Source: Yersinia bercovieri ATCC 43970 (GTDB lineage: Bacteria; Pseudomonadota; Gammaproteobacteria; Enterobacterales; Enterobacteriaceae). Taken from it: a stretch of 64,000 nucleotides of DNA. Location of the stretch: assembly GCF_013282745.1 (NCBI RefSeq), contig NZ_CP054044.1, positions 2,046,001 through 2,110,000 of the forward strand, written 5' to 3'. The translations under genes were made by a program, and so were the position numbers. Numbering within the stretch: the stretch's first letter is position 1; every line of letters starts with the position of its first letter. This document shows, piece after piece, positions 56,191-64,000 of this stretch. Under the pieces are notes generated by a model. It made no database searches. It had not been told where the DNA came from and saw only the letters and a program-made list of their open reading frames with translations.

Positions 56191-57366
56191 GTGACAAACA
56201 TGATTCGTCAATTTTTGCGCCAAGAGGCTGCGGGCGGCCTGATTCTAATCTTTGCCGCCATCGTGGCCCTATTTATGGCTAATACCCAGCTTCAAGGGAT
56301 TTATCAATCATTTCTTGATGTGCCGGTATCAGTAAAAATTGCGTCGCTGGATATCAGTAAGCCGCTATTGTTGTGGATTAACGATGGCTTAATGGCGGTA
56401 TTCTTTCTTGTTGTTGGCTTGGAAGTTAAGCGCGAGCTGATGGAAGGTTCATTGGCCGGCCGTGATAAAGCGGTTTTTCCGGCGATTGCGGCCTTGGGCG
56501 GCATGTTGGCACCTGCCCTGATCTATTTACTGTTTAATGGGGCGGATGAAGTCACTCGCCAAGGCTGGGCAATTCCGGCCGCAACGGATATCGCCTTTGC
56601 CCTTGGTGTCATGGCGCTTTTGGGGAACCGCGTACCGACCAGTCTGAAAGTGTTTTTACTGGCACTGGCAATTATTGATGATCTGGGTGTCATCATTATT
56701 ATTGCGCTGTTTTATACCCATGAGGTTTCGGTGCAAGCCTTGGGGATCGCCGCTGCGGCCATTGCGCTACTGGGCTACATGAACTGGCGTGGCGTCGGGA
56801 AAACTTCTGCCTATTTGCTGGTGGGGTTGGTGCTGTGGGTCTGCATTCTTAAGTCAGGCGTACATGCAACCTTAGCTGGAGTCATTGTTGGCTTTATGAT
56901 CCCGCTACATACCAAAAATAAGCATTCACCTTCTGAATCGCTGGAACATGGTTTGCACCCGTGGGTGGCTTATTTGATTCTGCCACTATTTGCTTTTGCC
57001 AATGCAGGGGTTTCGCTACAGGGGGTCTCTCTCTCCGGGCTGACATCGTTACTGCCCTTAGGGATCGCGAGTGGTCTGTTTATTGGTAAGCCACTGGGGA
57101 TTTTCATCTTTAGTTGGCTCGCGGTTAAGTTAGGGATTGCTAAACTGCCCGATGCGATAAACTTTAAGCAGATTTTCGCCGTTTCAGTGCTCTGTGGTAT
57201 CGGCTTTACAATGTCGATATTTATTGCTTCACTGGCGTTTGAAGGCGCGGATCTTGCTCTGACCACCTATTCCAAACTGGGGATATTGCTAGGTTCGACC
57301 GCTGCAGCGATTGTGGGTTACAGCTTGTTGCGCCTGGTGCTTCCGGCGAATAAAAAAAGCAGCTAA
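56191..57366 (+). CDS. nhaA: Na+/H+ antiporter NhaA
   Basis: 391-residue 12-helix inner-membrane antiporter expelling Na+ or Li+ in exchange for two protons, mainly at alkaline pH. The ion-binding aspartates Asp133 ([10 protein letters not shown]) and Asp163-Asp164 (AIIDDLG) fall at the E. coli positions when counted from the GTG at 56191. That start is supported by GGGAG upstream; the ATG three codons later is possible. nhaR follows, as in E. coli. Confidence 0.96.
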   Translation: MTNMIRQFLRQEAAGGLILIFAAIVALFMANTQLQGIYQSFLDVPVSVKIASLDISKPLLLWINDGLMAVFFLVVGLEVKRELMEGSLAGRDKAVFPAIAALGGMLAPALIYLLFNGADEVTRQGWAIPAATDIAFALGVMALLGNRVPTSLKVFLLALAIIDDLGVIIIIALFYTHEVSVQALGIAAAAIALLGYMNWRGVGKTSAYLLVGLVLWVCILKSGVHATLAGVIVGFMIPLHTKNKHSPSESLEHGLHPWVAYLILPLFAFANAGVSLQGVSLSGLTSLLPLGIASGLFIGKPLGIFIFSWLAVKLGIAKLPDAINFKQIFAVSVLCGIGFTMSIFIASLAFEGADLALTTYSKLGILLGSTAAAIVGYSLLRLVLPANKKSS

Positions 57367-57539
57367 AGAGTCCAATGTAATAGCTACCCAATGTATTGGT
57401 ATTGCCGATGTCAGACAAAGGCATCGGCAGTTTTACTTGATGGAATTCCTGGCTCACAGTCTGTGAAGTCTAAAACAGGGAGTGTTTTATCGTGCATGGG
57501 GCCATACCTGGCTTCGCGATATGTTAAGGAGATAACAAC

Positions 57540-58439
57540 ATGCGAGTGTCACATATCAATTTCAATCATCTTTACTATTTTTGGCAGGTCTGCAAGGAGG
57601 GCTCCGTTGTGGGAGCGGCCGGCGCGTTATTCCTGACGCCACAAACCATTACCGGCCAAATTAAAGCCTTGGAAGAGCGGCTGGGCGGTAAACTGTTTAA
57701 GCGCCAGGGGCGAGGTTTAGTGCCGTCGGAGTTGGGGCAATTGGTCTTCCGCTATGCCGATAAAATGTTCATGCTCAGCCATGAAATGCTGGATATTGTT
57801 AACTATCGCAAAGAGTCCAATCTGCTCTTCGACGTGGGTGTTGCCGATGCTTTATCCAAGCGCTTGGTGAGCCAGGTGCTGGAAACGGCGGTAGTTGATA
57901 ATGAAAAAATTCATCTGCGCTGTTTCGAATCAACCCATGAGATGCTGCTCGAGCAGTTAAGCCAGCATAAGCTGGATATGATTCTGTCAGATTGCCCGGT
58001 AGATTCTAGCCAGCAAGAGGGGCTGTTCTCGGTCAAACTTGGTGAATGCAGTGTAAGTTTTTATTGCCGTCAACCTATCCCAGATTTATCTTTCCCAGCC
58101 TGTTTGCAACAGAAACCGCTGTTGATCCCCGGGCGCCGTTCCATGCTTGGGCGCAAATTACTGAACTGGATTAACAGCAAAGGGCTACAAGTAGAAATTT
58201 TGGGGGAGTTTGATGATGCAGCGCTGATGAACGCTTTTGCTATCTATAACAATGCCATTTTTGTCGCACCCACAATTTACGCTGCTGATACTTATGCCAA
58301 AGATGATCAAATTGTTGAAATTGGCCGACTGGATAATGTGCAGGAAGAGTATTACGTCATTTTTGCTGAACGGATGATCCAACATCCAGCAGTACAGCGG
58401 GTATGTAATAAAGATTTTTCAGCCCTTTTTACCGGCTAA
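57540..58439 (+). CDS. nhaR: LysR-type activator NhaR
   Basis: 299-residue LysR regulator with the N-terminal winged helix ([25 protein letters not shown] is close to the E. coli sequence) and an effector domain. It activates nhaA in response to Na+, and in E. coli also pgaABCD adhesin expression. The start ATG at 57540 follows AAGGAG. The 173-bp gap after nhaA may hold a separate promoter. Confidence 0.92.
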   Translation: MRVSHINFNHLYYFWQVCKEGSVVGAAGALFLTPQTITGQIKALEERLGGKLFKRQGRGLVPSELGQLVFRYADKMFMLSHEMLDIVNYRKESNLLFDVGVADALSKRLVSQVLETAVVDNEKIHLRCFESTHEMLLEQLSQHKLDMILSDCPVDSSQQEGLFSVKLGECSVSFYCRQPIPDLSFPACLQQKPLLIPGRRSMLGRKLLNWINSKGLQVEILGEFDDAALMNAFAIYNNAIFVAPTIYAADTYAKDDQIVEIGRLDNVQEEYYVIFAERMIQHPAVQRVCNKDFSALFTG

Positions 58440-58552
58440 TGAATGGTTTTGGTGATTGAGTGGCTAAAATATGCGCTATTTGGTGATGGCACTATTGTTC
58501 TGCTGGCGGTGAGGTAGTGAAACAGTGGGATGATAGCCAAACGATGGACATA

Positions 58553-58580
58553 AAAAAACCGGCCTAGGCCGGTCTTTTTA
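58553..58580 (-). terminator. rpsT terminator
   Basis: The palindrome ACCGGCCTAGGCCGGT (58558-58573), preceded on the plus strand by an A run, gives on the minus strand a stem followed by TTTTTTTA. It ends the rpsT transcript and may also stop nhaR transcription (TCTTTTT on the plus side). Confidence 0.9.
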
Positions 58581-58601
58581 CTAAGCAACCAACATAATGC
58601 A

Positions 58602-58865
58602 TTACTGCATTGCGTTGATTTGCGCGACTAAGTTTGACTTATGACGTGCTGCTTTGTTTTTGTGGATCAGACCTTTACAGGACTGACGATCCACGATTGG
58701 TTGCATTTCATTAAATGCTTTTTGCGCTGCGTCTTTATCGCCAGCTGCAATTGCCGCATACACCTTCTTAATGAAGGTACGCACCATTGAGCGACGGCTA
58801 GCGTTATGCTTGCGGCGTTTCTCAGACTGTACGGCGCGTTTCTTAGCTGATTTGATATTAGCCAA
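58602..58865 (-). CDS. rpsT: 30S ribosomal protein S20
   Basis: 87-residue basic helical protein starting [20 protein letters not shown] and ending NAMQ, the S20 family. It binds 16S rRNA early in 30S assembly. In E. coli the rpsT mRNA uses an unusual UUG start; here an ATG is used. It is divergent from ribF. Confidence 0.97.
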
Positions 58866-59278
58866 GGTCCAACTCCCAAATATATTCTATTGAGGACAAT
58901 TCAAAGGCCGAGGAATATGCCCTTTTAGCCTTCGTTTGTCAATGGATTTGTGCAAATAAGCGCCGTTTGTACGGGCGGCACTTGCTACGTTGTGATGGAG
59001 CGGGATTTTACCAGCTTCGCGCTGTGGAATACAGTCTTTCGAAAGAAAATTCCACAGTTCACTGCCTCGAAGGGATTCGACGGTGGTTCTTGTAAAAATC
59101 TCAGCCTGCTTCTGTATTCAACGGCGAGCGTATTCTACAGGATAAAGTCAGTAAAAGGGATTTTACCTGCATAATATTGGCAAAATGGTATGACTTTCGA
59201 TTAAAGGTGCCAATCGCGGGTTAACCTTAACCGCTGTACAAGGTATAATCCGGCGATTTCCACTGTTTTGAGCCAGCT
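58866..59278. promoter_or_regulatory. Promoter region rpsT / ribF-ileS
   Basis: 413 bp between the divergent genes. A TATAAT hexamer at 59244-59249 with TTAACC at 59221-59226 (17-bp spacing) is a likely ribF promoter, 30 bp ahead of the ribF start. Promoters for rpsT lie on the other strand near 58900-59100 but were not resolved. A 74-codon plus-strand frame here (58950-59174) is judged spurious. No FMN riboswitch fold was recognised. Confidence 0.6.
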
Positions 59279-60217
59279 ATGGAGCTAATTCGCGGTATAC
59301 ATAATATCCGGGCACGCCACCATGGTTGCGTGCTAACTATCGGTAACTTTGATGGTGTCCATCGCGGACATCAAGCCCTATTGGAGCAGTTAAAGCGCGA
59401 AGGTCAGCGTTTAGGGCTGCCCGTTATGGTCATGATATTTGAACCGCAACCACTGGAATTGTTTGCAGCGGACAAAGCACCAGCACGGCTGACGCGCTTG
59501 CGTGATAAAGCTCGATATCTGGCCGAAGCGGGTGTTGACTACTTATTGTGCGTTAAATTTGATCCGCGTTTTGCAGCGAATACTGCGCAAGCTTTCGTTG
59601 CTCAGTTGCTGGTAGAGAAGTTGGGTGTTAAGTTTTTAACGGTTGGCGATGATTTCCGCTTTGGCGCAGAGCGTCAGGGGGATTTTCAGCTGTTACAACA
59701 GGCGGGGGCTGAATTTGGCTTTGATGTCATCAGCACTGACAGCTTCTGTGACAGCGGGTTACGCATTAGCAGCACCGCGATTCGTCAGGCGCTTCATGAT
59801 GACGATCTGGTGCAGGCTGAGGTGTTACTTGGTCACCCGTACAGTATTTCTGGCCGTGTGGTTCACGGTGATGAACTGGGGCGGACGATTGGCTTCCCCA
59901 CGGCGAATTTGCCGTTAAAACGTTTAGTCGCTCCGGTAAAAGGAGTGTATGCGGTTGATGTTTATGGCTTGGGTCCAGAGCCATTGCCCGGTGTTGCCAA
60001 TATTGGCACCCGGCCTACTGTTGCCGGTGTTCGCCAGCAGCTAGAGGTTCATCTGCTTGATGTCACAATGGATCTTTATGGGCGTCATATTGATGTGGTG
60101 CTCCGCGCAAAACTGCGCAATGAACAGCGTTTTGCTTCGCTCGATGCCCTGAAGCAGCAAATCGCCAATGATGTGGTGACGGCCCGAACATTTTTCGGGC
60201 TAAAGACACCGGTTTAA
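59279..60217 (+). CDS. ribF: Bifunctional riboflavin kinase / FAD synthetase
   Basis: 312 residues. The N-terminal FMN adenylyltransferase has the HIGH-type motif [10 protein letters not shown] (22-31) and RISSTAIR; the C-terminal kinase has the [11 protein letters not shown] motif. It converts riboflavin to FMN and then FAD. The ATG at 59279 gives [10 protein letters not shown], as in E. coli. First gene of the ribF-ileS-lspA-fkpB cluster. Confidence 0.96.
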   Translation: MELIRGIHNIRARHHGCVLTIGNFDGVHRGHQALLEQLKREGQRLGLPVMVMIFEPQPLELFAADKAPARLTRLRDKARYLAEAGVDYLLCVKFDPRFAANTAQAFVAQLLVEKLGVKFLTVGDDFRFGAERQGDFQLLQQAGAEFGFDVISTDSFCDSGLRISSTAIRQALHDDDLVQAEVLLGHPYSISGRVVHGDELGRTIGFPTANLPLKRLVAPVKGVYAVDVYGLGPEPLPGVANIGTRPTVAGVRQQLEVHLLDVTMDLYGRHIDVVLRAKLRNEQRFASLDALKQQIANDVVTARTFFGLKTPV

Positions 60218-60248
60218 TATTTCTAGCCGAAACGGAACCGAGAATCTA

Positions 60249-63065
60249 ATGAGTGACTACAAGAATACCCTGAATTTACCTGAAACAGGGTTCCCGATGC
60301 GCGGCGATCTGGCTAAGCGTGAACCTGACATGCTGAAACGTTGGTATGAGCAGGATCTGTATGGGATTGTTCGTACGGCCAAGAAAGGTAAAAAGACCTT
60401 TATTTTGCACGACGGCCCTCCTTATGCGAACGGCAACATTCACATTGGTCACTCTGTTAACAAAATTCTCAAAGATATTATTGTTAAATCGAAAGGAATG
60501 GCTGGCTACGACTCACCTTATATCCCAGGTTGGGACTGCCACGGTCTGCCGATCGAGTTAAAAGTTGAGCAGCTAATTGGTAAGCCGGGCGAGAAAGTTA
60601 GTGCCGCGGAGTTCCGTGCTGCCTGCCGCAAATATGCGGCTGAACAGGTTGAAGGCCAGAAAGCGGACTTTATCCGCCTGGGCGTATTGGGCGATTGGGA
60701 CCATCCCTATTTGACGATGGATTTCAAAACCGAAGCCAATATCATTCGTGCGTTAAGCAAAATCATTGATAACGGCCACCTGCACAAAGGCGCGAAGCCG
60801 GTACATTGGTGTACTGATTGCGGCTCCTCATTGGCTGAAGCTGAAGTTGAATATTACGACAAAACCTCACCTTCTATTGATGTGCGTTTTAATGCCGTCG
60901 ATGCTGCCGCCGTGAGTGCAAAATTTGGCGCAACTCAGGTCAACGGCCCAATTTCACTGGTTATCTGGACTACCACGCCATGGACCCTGCCCGCCAACCG
61001 TGCAATTTCGCTGAATGCTGAGTACATCTATCAACTGGTGCAGGTTGACGGCGAATGCCTGATTCTGGCGGAAGATCTGGTTGAGAGTGTTATGAAGCGC
61101 GCCGGTATCGCTGAATGGGCGGTGTTGGGAAGCTGCAAAGGCGCTGATCTCGAACTGCTGCGCTTTAACCATCCGTTTATGGGCTTTGACGTCCCGGCGA
61201 TTTTAGGCGATCACGTAACACTGGATGCCGGTACTGGCGCGGTGCACACGGCCCCAGGCCATGGCCCAGATGACTTTGTTATCGGTCAAAAATATGGTTT
61301 GGAAGTGGCGAATCCGGTTGGCCCGAACGGCTGCTATTTGGCGGGGACTTATCCAACGCTAGATGGTCTGTTTGTGTTTAAAGCCAACGATGTGATCGTT
61401 GAGCTGCTGCGCGAGAAAGGCGCACTGCTGAAAGTTGAAAAACTGGTCCACAGCTACCCATGCTGCTGGCGTCACAAAACGCCAATTATCTTCCGTGCTA
61501 CGCCACAATGGTTTATCAGCATGGATCAGAAAGGTTTGCGTAAGCAGTCACTGGAAGAGATCAAAGGTGTGCAGTGGATCCCAGATTGGGGCCAGGCGCG
61601 TATCGAAACCATGGTGGCTAATCGCCCAGATTGGTGTATTTCGCGCCAGCGTACTTGGGGCGTGCCGATGTCTCTGTTTGTGCACAAAGAGACCGAAGCA
61701 CTTCACCCGCGCAGCACTGAGCTGATGGAAGAAGTGGCCAAACGTGTTGAGCAAGACGGTATTCAAGCATGGTGGGATCTGGATCTTGCTGAGATTTTAG
61801 GTGCCGATGCTGCCGATTACACCAAAGTGCCAGACACGCTAGACGTCTGGTTTGACTCAGGTTCAACTCACTCTTCGGTGGTTGACGTGCGCCCAGAGTT
61901 TGGTGGTCATAGCCCAGATATGTATCTGGAAGGTTCTGACCAGCACCGTGGTTGGTTTATGTCGTCACTGATGATTGCAACCGCGATGAAGGGCAAAGCG
62001 CCTTATCGTCAGGTGCTGACTCACGGCTTCACCGTTGATGGTCAGGGCCGTAAAATGTCCAAATCCATCGGCAACACCATCAGCCCGCAAGATGTGATGA
62101 ACAAACTGGGTGGCGACATTCTGCGCTTGTGGGTGGCATCGACTGACTATACCGGCGAAATCGCTGTTTCTGACGAAATTCTGAAACGTTCCGCTGACTC
62201 CTATCGCCGTATCCGTAACACCGCGCGCTTCTTGCTGGCTAACCTGAATGGTTTTGATCCAGCGCAGCATCAGGTGAAACCCGAAGAGATGGTGGTGGTA
62301 GATCGCTGGGCCGTGGGCCGTGCTCAAGCCGCTCAAGCCGAGATCATGGCAGCGTATGAAAATTATGATTTCCACTTGGTGGTACAGCGATTGATGCAGT
62401 TCTGTTCGGTTGAGATGGGCTCCTTCTATCTGGATATCATCAAAGACCGCCAGTACACCGCGAAAGGCGACAGCGTTGCCCGCCGTAGCTGCCAGACTGC
62501 GCTATTCCATATCGCCGAAGCATTGGTTCGCTGGATGGCACCAATCATGTCCTTCACTGCAGACGAGATCTGGAATCAACTGCCAGGGGAACGTCCGCAA
62601 TACGTCTTCACTGAAGAGTGGTATGACGGGCTGTTCGGATTGGCGGGCGACGAGAGCATGAACGATACTTTCTGGGCCGAGCTGTTGAAAGTCCGTGGCG
62701 AAGTGAACAAAGTCTTAGAGCAAGCCCGTAGCGATAAACGTATCGGCGGTTCTCTGGAAGCCGCAGTGACCCTATACGCAGAGTCTGAATTGGCTGCACG
62801 TTTGAACAGTTTGCAGGACGAATTGCGCTTTGTGTTACTGACCTCTGCTGCGAAAGTCGCAGATTATGCCGAAGCAGGTGATGATGCGCTGCAAAGTGAA
62901 CTGATTGCAGGGCTGAAAATTACCTTTAATAAAGCTGACGGTGAGAAGTGCCCACGTTGCTGGCACTACACTCAAGACGTCGGTTTGGTAGCGGAACATG
63001 CTGAGCTGTGCGGCCGCTGTGTCACTAACGTTGCCGGTGACGGTGAAGAGCGTAAATTTGCCTAA
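60249..63065 (+). CDS. ileS: Isoleucyl-tRNA synthetase
   Basis: 938-residue class I aminoacyl-tRNA synthetase. The ATP motifs HIGH (65-68) and KMSKS (602-606) are present, the editing domain (CP1) lies between them, and the C-terminal zinc site has CPRCWHYT and CGRC. It charges tRNA-Ile and edits misactivated valine. It is 31 bp after ribF, and its TAA overlaps the lspA start codon by 1 bp (TAATG). Confidence 0.98.
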   Translation: MSDYKNTLNLPETGFPMRGDLAKREPDMLKRWYEQDLYGIVRTAKKGKKTFILHDGPPYANGNIHIGHSVNKILKDIIVKSKGMAGYDSPYIPGWDCHGLPIELKVEQLIGKPGEKVSAAEFRAACRKYAAEQVEGQKADFIRLGVLGDWDHPYLTMDFKTEANIIRALSKIIDNGHLHKGAKPVHWCTDCGSSLAEAEVEYYDKTSPSIDVRFNAVDAAAVSAKFGATQVNGPISLVIWTTTPWTLPANRAISLNAEYIYQLVQVDGECLILAEDLVESVMKRAGIAEWAVLGSCKGADLELLRFNHPFMGFDVPAILGDHVTLDAGTGAVHTAPGHGPDDFVIGQKYGLEVANPVGPNGCYLAGTYPTLDGLFVFKANDVIVELLREKGALLKVEKLVHSYPCCWRHKTPIIFRATPQWFISMDQKGLRKQSLEEIKGVQWIPDWGQARIETMVANRPDWCISRQRTWGVPMSLFVHKETEALHPRSTELMEEVAKRVEQDGIQAWWDLDLAEILGADAADYTKVPDTLDVWFDSGSTHSSVVDVRPEFGGHSPDMYLEGSDQHRGWFMSSLMIATAMKGKAPYRQVLTHGFTVDGQGRKMSKSIGNTISPQDVMNKLGGDILRLWVASTDYTGEIAVSDEILKRSADSYRRIRNTARFLLANLNGFDPAQHQVKPEEMVVVDRWAVGRAQAAQAEIMAAYENYDFHLVVQRLMQFCSVEMGSFYLDIIKDRQYTAKGDSVARRSCQTALFHIAEALVRWMAPIMSFTADEIWNQLPGERPQYVFTEEWYDGLFGLAGDESMNDTFWAELLKVRGEVNKVLEQARSDKRIGGSLEAAVTLYAESELAARLNSLQDELRFVLLTSAAKVADYAEAGDDALQSELIAGLKITFNKADGEKCPRCWHYTQDVGLVAEHAELCGRCVTNVAGDGEERKFA

Positions 63066-63574
63066 TGAGTAAGCCAATTTGTTCGACCGGATTGCGCTGG
63101 CTATGGCTGGCGGTGCTGGTGGTGATTTTGGATCTTGGCAGCAAACAGTGGGTCATGACCCACTTTGCGCTGTATGAATCTATGCCACTGATTCCTTTTT
63201 TCAATATGACTTACGCACAGAATTATGGCGCGGCATTTAGCTTCCTGGCGGACAAAAGTGGCTGGCAGCGCTGGTTCTTTGCTGGGATAGCCATCGGCAT
63301 CTCAGTTATATTGATGGTGATGATGTATCGCTCAACAGCAAAACAACGCCTGATAAACTGTGCATACGCATTAATTATCGGTGGTGCACTCGGCAACTTA
63401 TTTGACCGCTTAGTGCATGGCGCAGTGAACGACTTCATCGATTTTTACGTCAATAACTGGCATTTCCCGACGTTCAATCTAGCTGATGTCGCGATCTGCA
63501 TTGGTGCTGCGTTGGTGATATTTGAAGGCTTCTTGAGTCCGGCTGATAAAACGGCGATTGATAAAGGTGAGTGA
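63065..63574 (+). CDS. lspA: Lipoprotein signal peptidase
   Basis: 169-residue inner-membrane aspartyl peptidase (signal peptidase II) with four transmembrane helices. The catalytic Asp pair is seen in ALGNLFDR and [23 protein letters not shown]. It removes signal peptides from prolipoproteins, for example HmsE in this window. Coupled to ileS by the overlapping TAATG. Confidence 0.97.
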   Translation: MSKPICSTGLRWLWLAVLVVILDLGSKQWVMTHFALYESMPLIPFFNMTYAQNYGAAFSFLADKSGWQRWFFAGIAIGISVILMVMMYRSTAKQRLINCAYALIIGGALGNLFDRLVHGAVNDFIDFYVNNWHFPTFNLADVAICIGAALVIFEGFLSPADKTAIDKGE

Positions 63575-63575
63575 T

Positions 63576-64000
63576 ATGTCCGAAGTTGTACAAGGCTATC
63601 AGGTACAAGACAGCAGTGCTGTACTGGTGCACTTTACTCTGAAGCTGGAAGATGGCTCCACGGCTGAATCAACCCATATTCACGGGAAGCCTGCGCTGTT
63701 TCGTTTAGGTGATGATAGTCTTTCTGACGCGCTAGAGCAGCAGCTGATTGGTTTGAAAGTGGGTGCTAAGCACACTTTCACTTTACAACCTGAAGATGCG
63801 TTTGGCTTAGAAAGTCCTGATCTGGTTCAGTATTTTACTCAGCGTGACTTTGCGCTAACCGGGGTGCCAGATGCTGGTACCATCATGCTGTTTACCGCTC
63901 GCGATGGCAGTGAAATGCCAGGTGTGGTGCGAGAGGTGGCAGAAGAGTCCATTACTGTTGATTTTAATCACCCGTTGGCAGGGCATGTCGTCAGCTTTGA
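63576..64000 (+). CDS. fkpB: FKBP-type peptidyl-prolyl isomerase FkpB, truncated by the window end
   Basis: Partial: 141 codons to the window edge, no stop seen. It starts [20 protein letters not shown], with the FKBP core ([38 protein letters not shown]) of the SlpA/FkpB subgroup with its inserted flap domain. It is a cytoplasmic isomerase/chaperone. It starts 1 bp after the lspA stop; in E. coli ispH follows. Confidence 0.93.
   Translation, partial: MSEVVQGYQVQDSSAVLVHFTLKLEDGSTAESTHIHGKPALFRLGDDSLSDALEQQLIGLKVGAKHTFTLQPEDAFGLESPDLVQYFTQRDFALTGVPDAGTIMLFTARDGSEMPGVVREVAEESITVDFNHPLAGHVVSF

Noticed and set aside
58950..59174. 74-codon frame between rpsT and ribF
   Set aside because: It covers the rpsT promoter region. 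No ribosome site, no family resemblance.
59221..59278. FMN riboswitch ahead of ribF
   Set aside because: The 30-nt leader after the putative promoter is too short for an RFN element, and none of its conserved blocks are visible.

Overview
The window is chromosomal DNA of a gammaproteobacterium of the order Enterobacterales, almost certainly a Yersinia. The gene order follows the 'zero-minute' region of Escherichia coli: rsmC, holD, rimI, prfC, osmY, ytjA, yjjU, yjjV, deoCABD, yjjJ, ytjB, serB, radA, nadR, ettA, slt, trpR, yjjX, gpmB, rob, creA, arcA, yjjY, thrLABC, yaaA, talB, mog, satP, dnaKJ, nhaAR, rpsT, ribF, ileS, lspA, fkpB. Yersinia is indicated by the hmsCDE cyclic-di-GMP operon, by a 127-bp ERIC element and by other dispersed palindromic repeats. 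The protein sequences look like the Y. enterocolitica side of the genus rather than Y. pestis, but the species is an inference. I see no rRNA, tRNA, insertion sequence, prophage or CRISPR array.

Left part (1-16.9 kb): an aldo/keto reductase, rsmC, then a small ParD-like/RelE-ParE toxin-antitoxin cassette between rsmC and holD, flanked by a 15-bp direct repeat. Next come translation and stress genes (rimI, prfC, osmY) and nucleoside catabolism. A CNT-type nucleoside transporter and deoCABD each have perfect CRP boxes upstream and together import and degrade nucleosides. The HipA-like kinase gene yjjJ follows.

Middle (16.9-34.9 kb): ytjB and serB are separated by the ERIC element. radA and nadR follow, with a perfect NadR box just ahead of nadR. 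An accessory block then interrupts the E. coli order: an oxidoreductase/LysR pair, a Fic AMP-transferase preceded by two palindromes, ettA, the hmsCDE operon and a P2-type cation ATPase. slt and a pair of MITE-like repeats lead to trpR.

Right part (34.9-64 kb): gpmB, rob, creA (creBCD absent), arcA with an FNR-like site, yjjY, the threonine operon with its attenuator, yaaA, talB and mog. Between mog and satP is an accessory segment: an MFS transporter and a low-GC locus encoding a secreted beta/gamma-crystallin protein. That locus is split by a one-base shift at an eight-T tract into 96- and 622-codon frames, and is the most unusual feature of the window. dnaKJ (sigma-32 promoter), nhaAR, rpsT and the ribF-ileS-lspA-fkpB operon close the window; fkpB runs off the end.

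Compared with the E. coli order as I remember it, yjjG, yjjW, yjjI, lplA, creBCD, yjtD, yaaX and yaaJ are missing here. All assignments come from reading the translated sequence and recalled family features; no database search was run.
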